Assembly (NCBI GenBank): GCA_014190015.1 | Contig: BJFT01000011.1 | Location: 1-32,064 of the forward strand | Length of the DNA: 32,064 nt | Reading direction: 5' to 3' | From: Actinomycetes bacterium | Lineage (GTDB): Bacteria > Actinomycetota > Actinomycetes > Nanopelagicales > Nanopelagicaceae | Shown: in pieces, positions 1-8,129 of the stretch | Layout: each line of letters begins with the position of its first letter | How positions within the stretch are numbered: the stretch's first letter is position 1 | Translations under genes and position numbers: made by a program | Notes under the pieces: model-generated | The model's input: only the letters and a program-made list of their open reading frames with translations | Told to the model about the DNA's origin: nothing | The model's database searches: none

Positions 1-353
<353 letters not shown>

Positions 354-479
354 AAGTTTTATCTTGGCGTACAGACCAAACAAACTGTCGTTTATTCATG
401 TCTTTACCAAAGGAAATCAACGAGTATTGCCTATCGCTATAAATAGTGATTGGCGCATACTTCATTGAAGTATTTATTT

Positions 480-538
480 AGAAGATGGCGCTAAAAAATT
501 CGCAAAATAAATTTGCACAACTAAGTAAGCCATCTTCT
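480..538 (-). other. rrn leader stem-loop with 10-bp outer stem
   Basis: AGAAGATGGC at 480-489 is perfectly repeated in inverse at 529-538. Inside is a second short inverted repeat, GCAAA (502-506) with TTTGC (512-516), around an AT-rich loop. In the minus-strand transcript this lies between boxA and the 16S 5' end. It could be a leader fold needed for rRNA processing or antitermination. The inverted repeat is seen directly; the role is inference. Confidence 0.6.
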
Positions 539-550
539 GGCATTGACTTA

Positions 551-576
551 TGGCACGCTGTTGAGTTCTCAAGGTA
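551..576 (-). promoter_or_regulatory. rrn boxA-type antitermination element
   Basis: On the minus strand this reads CTTGAGAACTCAACAGCGTG and continues into GCC. It closely matches the boxA-containing block conserved upstream of 16S genes in actinobacteria (TTGAGAACTCAA core). In the known system, Nus factors load here to protect rRNA transcription from premature termination. It sits about 200 nt before the 16S 5' end and 50-60 nt downstream of the nearer promoter, as expected for a leader element. Confidence 0.8.
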
Positions 577-628
577 CGGATGCGCACTGCTTCCAGGAAT
601 TTCTTCCTATTTTCAGGGCAGACCGCCA

Positions 629-658
629 AACCTAGTGCATGGTCAGATAGCCGGTCAA
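629..658 (-). promoter_or_regulatory. rRNA operon promoter, proximal
   Basis: Minus strand: -35 TTGACC at 653-658, an 18-nt spacer, and -10 TAGGTT at 629-634. This would start transcription near 622, upstream of boxA, and read into 16S. The -35 is identical to that of the distal promoter about 100 bp upstream. Called by sequence match to the primary sigma factor consensus only. Confidence 0.65.
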
Positions 659-730
659 ACCGGCCTTTTGCCATATAGGTGTGGGGATCAGCTGTTCGGC
701 CTAAATCGTCCGTTTCACAGCAGGAGGAAA

Positions 731-759
731 ACTATAGGGGCACCTGGCTTGGAGGTCAA
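731..759 (-). promoter_or_regulatory. rRNA operon promoter, distal
   Basis: Minus strand: -35 TTGACC at 754-759, a 17-nt spacer, and -10 TATAGT at 731-736. This is the best primary-sigma promoter match in the window. It begins only about 50 bp past the tyrS stop and points at the 16S gene, so with the promoter at 629-658 it forms a tandem rrn promoter pair. The rest of the 354-810 gap is leader; no gene or tRNA was seen in it. Confidence 0.75.
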
Positions 760-810
760 ATTGGGGCTAAAACCTATCCCCGCATGCGTTTTAGAGCATC
801 TGCGCAGAAC

Positions 811-2076
811 CTAGATTAACTCCACAGCTGCTAAATCTCGTTTACCTTTGCGTAAAAGTGCATATTTACCGCATAAAAAGTCGGTTTTTTGAAGCCGGAA
901 ATCCTCTGATTCCACCTTAGCGTTGTTCAAATATGCGCCGCCCTCTTTAACAATTCGGCGGGCCGCCGACTTGGAGTCAACAACTCCGGTGGCTGCTAAT
1001 AAATCAACCCATGAAGGAATGTCTTCGCTGGATTTAACAGTAACTCGAGGTAACTCCGATAACGCTCCTGAAAGCGTTGCTTCATCCAACGCGGCAAGGT
1101 CGCCCTGTCCAAATAAAGCTTTTGCTGCTTCTTCAACGCGTTCTGAAATTTCAGGAGAGTGAACCAACGATGTTAGTTCTCGGGCGAGTGCGCGATGAGC
1201 TTCTCTCAAACCGGGATTGGCTTCGTGAGCTCTTTCTAATTCTGCTATTTCTTCATGAGATTTAAATGAGAACACCTTAAGGAATTTAACCACGTCTTTG
1301 TCATCGGTGTTTAACCAGTATTGAAAAAATGCATATGGTGAAGTCATAGCAGCATCTAGCCAAATACTGCCGCTTGCTGTTTTGCCAAATTTTGAACCAT
1401 CAGTTTTTGTTAGAAGTGGAATAGTTAATGCATGTCCACTTCCTCCTTCGACTCGACGTATCAAATCGAGACCGGCAACAATGTTTCCCCATTGATCAGA
1501 ACCGCCAAGCTGCAAAGTGCATTGGTAACGACGGTACAGCTCAAGAAAATCGAGCGATTGCAATACTTGGTATGAAAATTCAGTATATGAAATACCGCCA
1601 GCTTCAAGACGAGAAGACACTGAATCCTTAGCAAGCATTTGATTGACCGAAAAATGCTTACCTATATCGCGCAAAAATTCGATAGCAGAAAGCGGCGACG
1701 TCCAATCAAGGTTATTTACAACCTGAGCTTTATTAGGTCCCTTTTCGAAATCTAAGAAGGATGAAACTTGAGTGCGAATTTTGGCTACCCATTCTGCGAC
1801 TGTATCTCCACTGTTTAATGTTCGCTCTTCGTTGCGACCAGAGGGATCGCCAACTAACCCAGTGGCTCCCCCAACTAAAGCAATTGGATTATGGCCGGCT
1901 AATTGGAAGCGACGCAGGACCAACAGAACGACCAAGTTTCCTACATGTAAAGATGGAGCAGTCGGATCAAAACCAATGTATAGCGTTATCGGTTTTTTAA
2001 GTGCTTCCTGCAGCGCTGCCTCATCGGTAGATTGCGAGAGCAATCCACGCCAACGAAGATCTTCTAGAAGATTCAT
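811..2076 (-). CDS. tyrS: tyrosine--tRNA ligase
   Basis: Attaches tyrosine to tRNA-Tyr in the cytoplasm. At 421 aa it has normal bacterial TyrS length. The class I signature appears as HVGN (residues 44-47) after YIGFDPTAPSL. The tyrosine and tRNA site region GGSDQWGN is at 191-198, and the KMSKS-type loop is KFGKT at 229-233. An S4-like RNA-binding domain occupies roughly residues 352-400. The ATG overlaps the argH TGA by 4 nt (ATGA), so it is probably translated by coupling and is the last gene of the arg transcription unit. No clear terminator lies between its stop and the rRNA promoters. Confidence 0.96.
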   Translation of the reverse strand: MNLLEDLRWRGLLSQSTDEAALQEALKKPITLYIGFDPTAPSLHVGNLVVLLVLRRFQLAGHNPIALVGGATGLVGDPSGRNEERTLNSGDTVAEWVAKIRTQVSSFLDFEKGPNKAQVVNNLDWTSPLSAIEFLRDIGKHFSVNQMLAKDSVSSRLEAGGISYTEFSYQVLQSLDFLELYRRYQCTLQLGGSDQWGNIVAGLDLIRRVEGGSGHALTIPLLTKTDGSKFGKTASGSIWLDAAMTSPYAFFQYWLNTDDKDVVKFLKVFSFKSHEEIAELERAHEANPGLREAHRALARELTSLVHSPEISERVEEAAKALFGQGDLAALDEATLSGALSELPRVTVKSSEDIPSWVDLLAATGVVDSKSAARRIVKEGGAYLNNAKVESEDFRLQKTDFLCGKYALLRKGKRDLAAVELI

Positions 2077-3500
2077 GCACCCATCATCTCGGAAAAAGCT
2101 TTCATTTTGCTGGTAATTTCCTTGCGTTGGTCAAGGGTTTTTTTCTTCGCGTTGCTGATTTGTACCAAAACCTGCGAAGGCGCCGTACCGCCGGCAGTGG
2201 TACGAGAGGCAAGTGCTCCCTGAATTGTTAGCACTTCGCGAACTGAAGGATCAAGTGATGGGTGAATTTCCGCAAATTGATGATCACTTAATTCATGTAG
2301 TTCGCACGATGTCTTCTCGCATAGCGCAACACATGCACCCGCGGCTTCATGGGCTTGTGCAAATGGAACGTTTTTGCGTACTAAATAATCAGCAATCTCT
2401 GTAGCTAGGGAAAAGCCAGTTGGGGCTGATAATTTCATTTTTTCACGATTGAAATTTGTAGTTGCAATCATTCCTGATACGGCTGGAATAACTAAATCCA
2501 ATGTATCTAAACTATCGAAGAGCGGCTCTTTATCTTCCTGAAGATCTCGGTTGTAAGCGAATGGAAGACCTTTTAGCATTGTTAGAACCGACATCAAATT
2601 TCCGATAAGACGACCTGATTTACCACGTGCAAGTTCAGCCATATCCGGGTTCTTTTTTTGCGGCATGATCGAAGATCCGGTGGAGTATTCATCTGCAATC
2701 TTTGCCCAAGAAAATTCAGTTGAACCAAGGAGTGTCCATTCTTCGCCAATACGAGAGAGATGAACTCCAATAAGAGATGTGATGAAAAGAGCTTCAGCCA
2801 CATAATCTCGATCACTTACTGCATCAATACTGTTTTCAAAACTTCTTTCAAATCCTAAATTCTTTGCAGTAAAAACAGGGTCTAACTCCAAGGAAGAACC
2901 GGATAAGGCACCTGCTCCTAAGGAACTTACAGAAGTTCTCTGTATCCAATCATTTATACGGTCAATGTCTCGCGCGAAAGCATGTGCATGCTTTGCTATC
3001 TCGTGTCCAAAAGATATTGGTTGTGCATGTTGTATGTGAGTAAACCCAGGAGCGGCATCGTTGGCATACTCAGATGCTTTATCAAGAATCACTTCAATCA
3101 TTTCAGTAAGCATGAGAGCTAAAGAGAGCATGTGATCTATTGCAAATAAACGAAGATCGGTCGTAACTTGATCATTTCTAGAACGACCTGCTCGAAGCGC
3201 TCCTCCCAATGTGCCCAGTTTTTCTGTTAATCCTCTTTCCAGAGCACTGTGCACATCTTCATCCGAGTCATCAGGAAGAAATTTTCCTGAAGAAACTTCA
3301 CCGATTAGTTCTTTCAACGCCTCTCTAATTTTTCCTGAGTCATCCTTGGAAATGAGTCGGGCTTTTTCAAGTACAGCAAGGTGGGCTAATGACGATCGCA
3401 AGTCATAAGGAGCAAGACGCCAATCAAAAGAGATACTTTGCGACAAGGCAAATACCGCATCAGTGGGTTTGTTTGAGAAACGTCCTCCCCATAGAGCCAT
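2073..3500 (-). CDS. argH: argininosuccinate lyase
   Basis: Splits argininosuccinate into arginine and fumarate, the last step of arginine synthesis. It is 475 aa, the normal length for the fumarase/aspartase superfamily. The superfamily signature GSSIMPQKKNPD is at residues 275-286 and carries the catalytic serine loop. RAGRSRNDQ (104-111) and THIQHAQPISFGH (154-166) match the substrate-binding blocks. The ATG immediately follows the argR TAA (TAAATG). A Shine-Dalgarno-like AGGGAGA lies within the last argR codons, which supports this start. In many actinobacteria argG sits directly before argH; here argR does. Confidence 0.97.
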   Translation of the reverse strand: MALWGGRFSNKPTDAVFALSQSISFDWRLAPYDLRSSLAHLAVLEKARLISKDDSGKIREALKELIGEVSSGKFLPDDSDEDVHSALERGLTEKLGTLGGALRAGRSRNDQVTTDLRLFAIDHMLSLALMLTEMIEVILDKASEYANDAAPGFTHIQHAQPISFGHEIAKHAHAFARDIDRINDWIQRTSVSSLGAGALSGSSLELDPVFTAKNLGFERSFENSIDAVSDRDYVAEALFITSLIGVHLSRIGEEWTLLGSTEFSWAKIADEYSTGSSIMPQKKNPDMAELARGKSGRLIGNLMSVLTMLKGLPFAYNRDLQEDKEPLFDSLDTLDLVIPAVSGMIATTNFNREKMKLSAPTGFSLATEIADYLVRKNVPFAQAHEAAGACVALCEKTSCELHELSDHQFAEIHPSLDPSVREVLTIQGALASRTTAGGTAPSQVLVQISNAKKKTLDQRKEITSKMKAFSEMMGA

Positions 3501-4001
3501 TTATTTTCTCCCTGTTTTGTTGCTACGAGAATTCTTTGCATTCGCGAAAGCAAGTAGCTCTTTCGCTAACTGCGCACCACCGGTTGATTTCTTTGACACA
3601 AGGATAATCGTGTCATCTCCTGCAAGGGTTCCAATGACACCCGTGAGATTGGCGTGGTCAAACGAACTTGCAACGAATTGCGCTGCTCCAGGCGGAGTAT
3701 GAACAACTGCGAGATTTGCGCTGTGATCAACGGAGAGAATCAACTTCGACGGAACTGGATTAACTCGAGAAAGTGCATCATCTGATGATTCGCGAATCTG
3801 ATAGACAGATTCACCGTAAATATTGCGACCCCGCACAGCACCGATTTCTTCTAAATCCCTACTGGCAGTTGTTTGAGTAACACGATATCCACTCTTCTTT
3901 AATTGGTTTACTAAATCAGTTTGTGAGTGAATCAACCCAGCCTGAATTAACGATATCGCTCTTGCTCTGCGAGCTGAAACATTCTGCGAATTAATGGACA
4001 T
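3501..4001 (-). CDS. argR: arginine repressor ArgR
   Basis: Arginine-responsive DNA-binding repressor of arginine synthesis genes. It is 166 aa, typical for ArgR. The N-terminal winged helix spans about residues 10-75 and contains the recognition motif TQTTASRDLEEIGAV (43-56), with the family-typical SRD at 47-49. The C-terminal oligomerisation and arginine-binding domain shows HTPPGAAQFVASSFD (101-115) and GTLAGDDTI (124-132). It overlaps the 3' end of argD by 11 nt and abuts argH. The two palindromic boxes before argC (8092-8129) are its likely operator, so it should repress its own transcription unit. Confidence 0.96.
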   Translation of the reverse strand: MSINSQNVSARRARAISLIQAGLIHSQTDLVNQLKKSGYRVTQTTASRDLEEIGAVRGRNIYGESVYQIRESSDDALSRVNPVPSKLILSVDHSANLAVVHTPPGAAQFVASSFDHANLTGVIGTLAGDDTIILVSKKSTGGAQLAKELLAFANAKNSRSNKTGRK

Positions 4002-5160
4002 CAGACATTACCTCCTTGAGTGCCTTAACAAATTGGTTAAGTTCTTTCCTTGGAATATTTAATGCAGGAGCGATTCTTATTGTGTTTGGATTGGCTGCGT
4101 TAACCAAAAATCCTTTTTCTTGAAGGGCATGCATTACCTCTGAAGCTATGTTTCTCTCCAGGGCGATACCAATCAACAAACCAGCTCCACGTACCTCAAA
4201 GACTCCAGGAATAGAATTAATGCTTGAAGAGAGATTTTTGAAATCAGCTTTGCTCTTAATCAGAATCTTGTTCTTTTCAATCCATTTAATGGCTGCGATT
4301 GATGCTGCCGTTGTAACAGGATTGCCGCCAAAGGTTGATCCATGATCACCTGGTTCAAAGAGTTGCGAGGTTTTACCAACCGCAATCATCGCTGCAAGAG
4401 GCAATCCTGCTCCCAAACCTTTTGCCACAGTGATTACATCTGGTTTTATTCCTGAGTATTCATAGCCAAACCACTGCCCTGTACGCCCAATCCCAGTTTG
4501 CACCGCATCAATAACTAAGAGCGCACCGTTGTTTGTGCAAGCCTCGCGAAGTTCCTTTAAGTAATTCAGAGGCGGGACAATCACACCCGCTTCTCCCATG
4601 ATCGGTTCCACAATTACCATGGCTGTTCTGGAGTTAATGGCTCTCTTAGCCTTTTTGATATCACCAAAAGCAACGTGTTTTATATTTTTTAATAGAGGAG
4701 TAAATGCGACTCTTTTGGAGTTCTGCCCAGTGAGAGAGAGTGATCCCATAGTGCGACCATGAAATGATCCTGTCATAGCAACGATTCGCGTACGACCGGT
4801 TTTCCTAGAAAGTTTAATCGCAGCTTCATTTACTTCGGCGCCTGATTGAGCGAAAAATACTCGAGATTGTTTATCCCCTGTTAAGCGAACCAATATTTGG
4901 GCTAGTTCGATTGCATTGGGATGAGAATAAAAATTGCTCACATGAGAAAGCCTCTTAATCTGCCGGTTAACTGCTGAAACCACAGCCGGATGTGAATGGC
5001 CAAGAATATTCGTAGCGATTCCACCCAACATATCAATGTATTTCTTGCCATCAGCGTCAACAACAATGGATCCCTTACCTTTAACTAAGGTTATTGATGG
5101 AACGGCGTAGTTAGACATCAAATTCTGTGACCACAAATCAGCGAAATCTTTGTTTTTCAT
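3991..5160 (-). CDS. argD: acetylornithine aminotransferase
   Basis: PLP-dependent class III aminotransferase that makes N-acetylornithine from N-acetylglutamate semialdehyde. It is 389 aa, normal for the family. The PLP-binding lysine is K247 in ITVAKGLGAGLPLAA, and the cofactor-contacting aspartate lies in LLVIDAVQTG (about 214-223). The usual FFxNSGxEANE block reads FFAQSGAEVNE (102-112), with Gln at the common Asn position; this is a minor variation. It starts inside the argB stop (ATGA overlap at 5157-5160) and runs 11 nt into argR. It may also act as succinyldiaminopimelate aminotransferase, as some ArgD enzymes do; the sequence does not decide this. Confidence 0.95.
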   Translation of the reverse strand: MKNKDFADLWSQNLMSNYAVPSITLVKGKGSIVVDADGKKYIDMLGGIATNILGHSHPAVVSAVNRQIKRLSHVSNFYSHPNAIELAQILVRLTGDKQSRVFFAQSGAEVNEAAIKLSRKTGRTRIVAMTGSFHGRTMGSLSLTGQNSKRVAFTPLLKNIKHVAFGDIKKAKRAINSRTAMVIVEPIMGEAGVIVPPLNYLKELREACTNNGALLVIDAVQTGIGRTGQWFGYEYSGIKPDVITVAKGLGAGLPLAAMIAVGKTSQLFEPGDHGSTFGGNPVTTAASIAAIKWIEKNKILIKSKADFKNLSSSINSIPGVFEVRGAGLLIGIALERNIASEVMHALQEKGFLVNAANPNTIRIAPALNIPRKELNQFVKALKEVMSDVH

Positions 5161-5918
5161 GCATGCACCAGAGTTCCACCGCGACCTGTAAGAGCTTCTT
5201 CAAAACTTTTTTCATTGGTTCCATCAATTATCCGAACTGTTTGAGCGCCTGCATCAACGGCCTCAAGTACGGCTAGAACTTTGGGCAACATTCCATCTGA
5301 AAAACTACTTTTCAATTTACTAAGTTCACTAGAAGATATTTCACTTATAAGGGAATTCTTATCTGGCCAATTTCGATAAATACCAGCAACATCAGTCATA
5401 ATAATTAGAGTTGATCCTTCATAAGCTGCAGATATTGCTGCGGCTGCTAAATCCGCATTTATATTCAAACCGGAACCGCCCGTAACATCCTGCGCAATTG
5501 GAGCGATTACAGGAACAATCTGCGCATCCAAGAGTTTTTGTATAGGTTCTATATCTACCTTAGAAATCTTTCCAACTTTTCCTAAACCTTCAATTGGAGA
5601 ACCTGTCAAAATATGAGAATCTTTCCCCGAGATTGATTGAGCCTTAATGCCGTTCGAGACAAGGTTAGAGGCCACTTCGGGACCAACAACATTGGTGAGA
5701 ACATTCTCGACTACTGAAAAAATCTCTTCTGTCGTAAAACGAAAACCATTCACAAATGTGCTTTCGATGTTGAGCCGGGAAAGTTCAGCATTAATCTGGG
5801 GGCCGCCACCATGAACAACAATCACTTTTTCACCTTTTGAAAGCGCTAAGCCAATGGAGTGCGCGAATAAACCATCTGCATCTTTCATTGCATGACCGCC
5901 GAATTTAACTATCATCAT
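5157..5918 (-). CDS. argB: acetylglutamate kinase
   Basis: Phosphorylates N-acetylglutamate, the second step of arginine synthesis (amino acid kinase fold). At 253 aa it is E. coli-sized and shorter than most actinobacterial homologues, which carry an N-terminal helix of about 20-30 residues. Visible motifs are K5 in VKFGGHAM (the common form is GGNAM), HGGGPQIN (36-43), GLNINADLAAA (150-160) and TDVAGIY (175-181). Start: ATGATG, where the first ATG overlaps the argJ TGA by 4 nt; the next in-frame ATG is one codon later. No upstream in-frame extension is reasonable, because argJ occupies the sequence. The missing N-terminal helix bears on arginine feedback; see findings. Confidence 0.94.
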   Translation of the reverse strand: MMIVKFGGHAMKDADGLFAHSIGLALSKGEKVIVVHGGGPQINAELSRLNIESTFVNGFRFTTEEIFSVVENVLTNVVGPEVASNLVSNGIKAQSISGKDSHILTGSPIEGLGKVGKISKVDIEPIQKLLDAQIVPVIAPIAQDVTGGSGLNINADLAAAAISAAYEGSTLIIMTDVAGIYRNWPDKNSLISEISSSELSKLKSSFSDGMLPKVLAVLEAVDAGAQTVRIIDGTNEKSFEEALTGRGGTLVHA

Positions 5919-7057
5919 GTTGAATACGCCGAATTCTCGTGTACATAGTCATGAGATAAATCATTAGTCATGACAGTTGCAAAACTTGATCCAACATTCA
6001 AATTGATATCAATCGAAACCAACCTATCCAGGAAACTCACTGAAGATTTATCCACACCAGGAGCGCTTGAAATGCAGACAGGAACGCCATTGAGAGTGAC
6101 ATCTATTGTGTGCGGATTCATGAATGCCTTAGCTGTTCCAACTGCTGCTAACACACGTCCCCAATTTGGGTCTCCCCCGAAAATAGCCGCTTTTAATAGA
6201 TTGTTTCTCGCGCATGCACGTGCGACTTCAACTGCGTCTGATTCGGAAAGTGCATTTTTAACATTAATGTAAATGGTCTTGGTTGAACCCTCAGCATCAG
6301 CGATTAACTGATTGGACAAGGACGCGCACACTTCTTCAAGCATTGAAGTACATTGATCGTGAGTTATTTCGACACCACTTGCTCCTGAAGACATAAATAG
6401 AATTGTGTCATTCGTTGACGTGCAACCATCAGAATCAATCCTATTAAAGGTTTTATCAACAATATCCTTAAAAATAGAATCCGCTTTTTCAGGTAGAACA
6501 GCATCAGTCATTACGACGCAGAGCATGGTTGCTAGAGCCGGCGCTAACATCCCGGCACCCTTTGCAATTCCACTCATCTGTACTCCAGAGGCTTGCACAG
6601 TTGATATCTTCGGAATTGAATCAGTTGTCATAATCGCTTCAGCGCAATCAAGTAACGCTAGATTTGATAAATTAGCAGTAATAACATTTAGACCGTCTAG
6701 AACTTTATCCATCGGTAAAAACTCACCGATCATTCCAGTTGAGCAGACAAAAATTTCAGAAGAAGAATGATTGAGAAGTGAAGCTACATGCTCTGCACAT
6801 TTATGTGTATCTTGAAAACCTTGTGGACCGGTGCATGCATTTGCTCCACCTGAATTAAGAACAACCGCACGAACTGCAGACCCCTTGATAACTTCCTTGC
6901 TCCATATAACGGGAGCAGCAATTACTTGATTGCTGGTAAATACCGCAGATGCCCAATTCTTAGGACCTTGATTAACGATTAAAGTTAAATCCTTAGCCCC
7001 CGTACTCTTTAATCCCGCGGCTGTAGCTGCTCCAACAAACCCCTGTGGCAATTTCAC
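5915..7057 (-). CDS. argJ: glutamate N-acetyltransferase / amino-acid acetyltransferase
   Basis: Recycles the acetyl group from N-acetylornithine to glutamate and, in bifunctional members, also acetylates glutamate from acetyl-CoA. The chosen start is GTG at 7057-7055. It overlaps the argC TGA by 4 nt (GTGA) and gives an N-terminus VKLPQGFVGAATAAGLK that matches the usual ArgJ beginning. The longer ATG reading (from 7105) would add an Arg-rich 16-residue tail overlapping argC by 52 nt and looks spurious. The product is 380 aa. The self-cleavage site that forms alpha and beta chains is ALATML, with nucleophile Thr at residue 177. Mono- or bifunctionality cannot be told from sequence alone, and no argA/NAGS gene is in view. 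Confidence 0.94.
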   Translation of the reverse strand: MKLPQGFVGAATAAGLKSTGAKDLTLIVNQGPKNWASAVFTSNQVIAAPVIWSKEVIKGSAVRAVVLNSGGANACTGPQGFQDTHKCAEHVASLLNHSSSEIFVCSTGMIGEFLPMDKVLDGLNVITANLSNLALLDCAEAIMTTDSIPKISTVQASGVQMSGIAKGAGMLAPALATMLCVVMTDAVLPEKADSIFKDIVDKTFNRIDSDGCTSTNDTILFMSSGASGVEITHDQCTSMLEEVCASLSNQLIADAEGSTKTIYINVKNALSESDAVEVARACARNNLLKAAIFGGDPNWGRVLAAVGTAKAFMNPHTIDVTLNGVPVCISSAPGVDKSSVSFLDRLVSIDINLNVGSSFATVMTNDLSHDYVHENSAYST

Positions 7058-8073
7058 GCGCCTAATCCATCCGTTGATAATCCTGCGCCTTCGTGGAATC
7101 CACACATGAGATTTGCATTTTGTATGGCTTGGCTCGCTGCTCCTTTACCTAAATTATCAATAGCAACACTGATAACCAAACGATGAGTATGTTCATCTAC
7201 AGCAACCTGCATTTGGATTTTATTGGATCCCGTTAATGATCCTGTTTTGGGCATTTGACCAATAGGTAATACATCAACGAAGTAATCATTCTTATAAAAA
7301 TTACTAAAGAGAGAGTGAACTTTTTCTGTGTCCATGTTCACCGATAAACGAGCTGTGATTGTGGAAAGAATTCCTCTAGGCATAGGCGCCAGAATTGGCG
7401 TGAAAGATATCTTTACTGTTTTTCCTGAGGCCAGGCTCAGAGCTTGTTCTACTTCAGGAGTATGTTGATGAACGCCACCAAATTTATACGAAGTTAATGA
7501 ACCCATTACTTCACTTGCAATCAAGGAAATCTTTGCATTTCGACCCGCACCTGTTGTGCCAGATGCAGCCACAACAACCACGTCTGATGAATCAATAACA
7601 TCTAATGCTGGTAGAACACCGGCAATAATTGAAGTTGCATAACAACCAGGATTGGCAACTTGTCGTGACTGAGAAATTTTCTCCCTACTGCCAGGAATCT
7701 CAGGTAAACCGTAGGTCCATGTTCCAGCGTGAATCCCCTCGTAATACTTTTTCCACTGCGTAGCATCAGTTAATCTAAAGTCAGCACCCAGATCCACAAT
7801 CTTTGTATTTTTCGAGAACTTCTCAACAATGCCCGCAGATTGTCCGTGTGGCAGAGCTATGAATGCAACTTCGATTTCTTCATATTTGAGTGAATCAATA
7901 CTTAAAAATCTTTCACCATTATGAGTTGTGAGATGAGGATGAACATTTGTTATTAACTCCCCAGCGTTGCTATGAGCGCTTACTTGAGTCACTTGCAAAT
8001 GCGGATGAGTCGAGAGCAAGCGAAGGAGTTCGCCTCCCGCGTATCCGCTGGCACCTATAACGGCTGTATTCAT
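7054..8073 (-). CDS. argC: N-acetyl-gamma-glutamyl-phosphate reductase
   Basis: NADPH-dependent reduction of N-acetylglutamyl phosphate to the semialdehyde. It is 339 aa, normal length. The N-terminal nucleotide-binding motif is IGASGYAGGELLRLL (6-20), and the active-site cysteine is C144 in NPGCYAT. It is the first gene of the arg unit: the 47-bp gap behind pheT holds a promoter and two ArgR boxes. There is no Shine-Dalgarno before the ATG. Instead a TAGCCT -10 element lies 6 nt upstream, so the mRNA is probably leaderless. Confidence 0.96.
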   Translation of the reverse strand: MNTAVIGASGYAGGELLRLLSTHPHLQVTQVSAHSNAGELITNVHPHLTTHNGERFLSIDSLKYEEIEVAFIALPHGQSAGIVEKFSKNTKIVDLGADFRLTDATQWKKYYEGIHAGTWTYGLPEIPGSREKISQSRQVANPGCYATSIIAGVLPALDVIDSSDVVVVAASGTTGAGRNAKISLIASEVMGSLTSYKFGGVHQHTPEVEQALSLASGKTVKISFTPILAPMPRGILSTITARLSVNMDTEKVHSLFSNFYKNDYFVDVLPIGQMPKTGSLTGSNKIQMQVAVDEHTHRLVISVAIDNLGKGAASQAIQNANLMCGFHEGAGLSTDGLGA

Positions 8074-8079
8074 GTGAGA

Positions 8080-8108
8080 AGGCTATAAGCAGATGGGTAA
8101 TTATGCAA
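8080..8108 (-). promoter_or_regulatory. argC promoter, leaderless type
   Basis: Minus strand: -35 TTGCAT at 8103-8108, a 17-nt spacer, and -10 TAGCCT at 8080-8085, then six bases (TCTCAC) and the argC ATG at 8073-8071. Transcription would begin at or next to the A of the start codon. The first ArgR box (8092-8109) covers the -35 hexamer and most of the spacer, a classic arrangement for repression. Confidence 0.72.
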
Positions 8109-8129
8109 ATACATGCATAATTATGCGGT
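8092..8129. promoter_or_regulatory. tandem ArgR operator (two ARG boxes)
   Basis: Two palindromic boxes share an AATT centre. One is TGGGTAATTATGCA (8094-8107, centre 8100/8101). The other is TGCATAATTATGCG (8114-8127, centre 8120/8121), whose inner 12 bp GCATAATTATGC is a perfect palindrome. The centres are 20 bp apart, about two helical turns, close to the spacing of the paired ARG boxes bound by one ArgR hexamer in other bacteria. The second box runs over the pheT stop codon. With argR in the same operon, ArgR is the obvious ligand. Confidence 0.8.

Noticed and set aside
763-781. GGGG/CCCC inverted repeat after tyrS as a terminator
   Set aside because: Only four contiguous pairs plus two past a mismatch, and no T-run follows on the minus strand.
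485-814. 109-aa open frame on the plus strand in the rRNA leader region
   Set aside because: It covers the boxA element, both rRNA promoters and the leader stem in antisense; no recognisable protein features and no Shine-Dalgarno.
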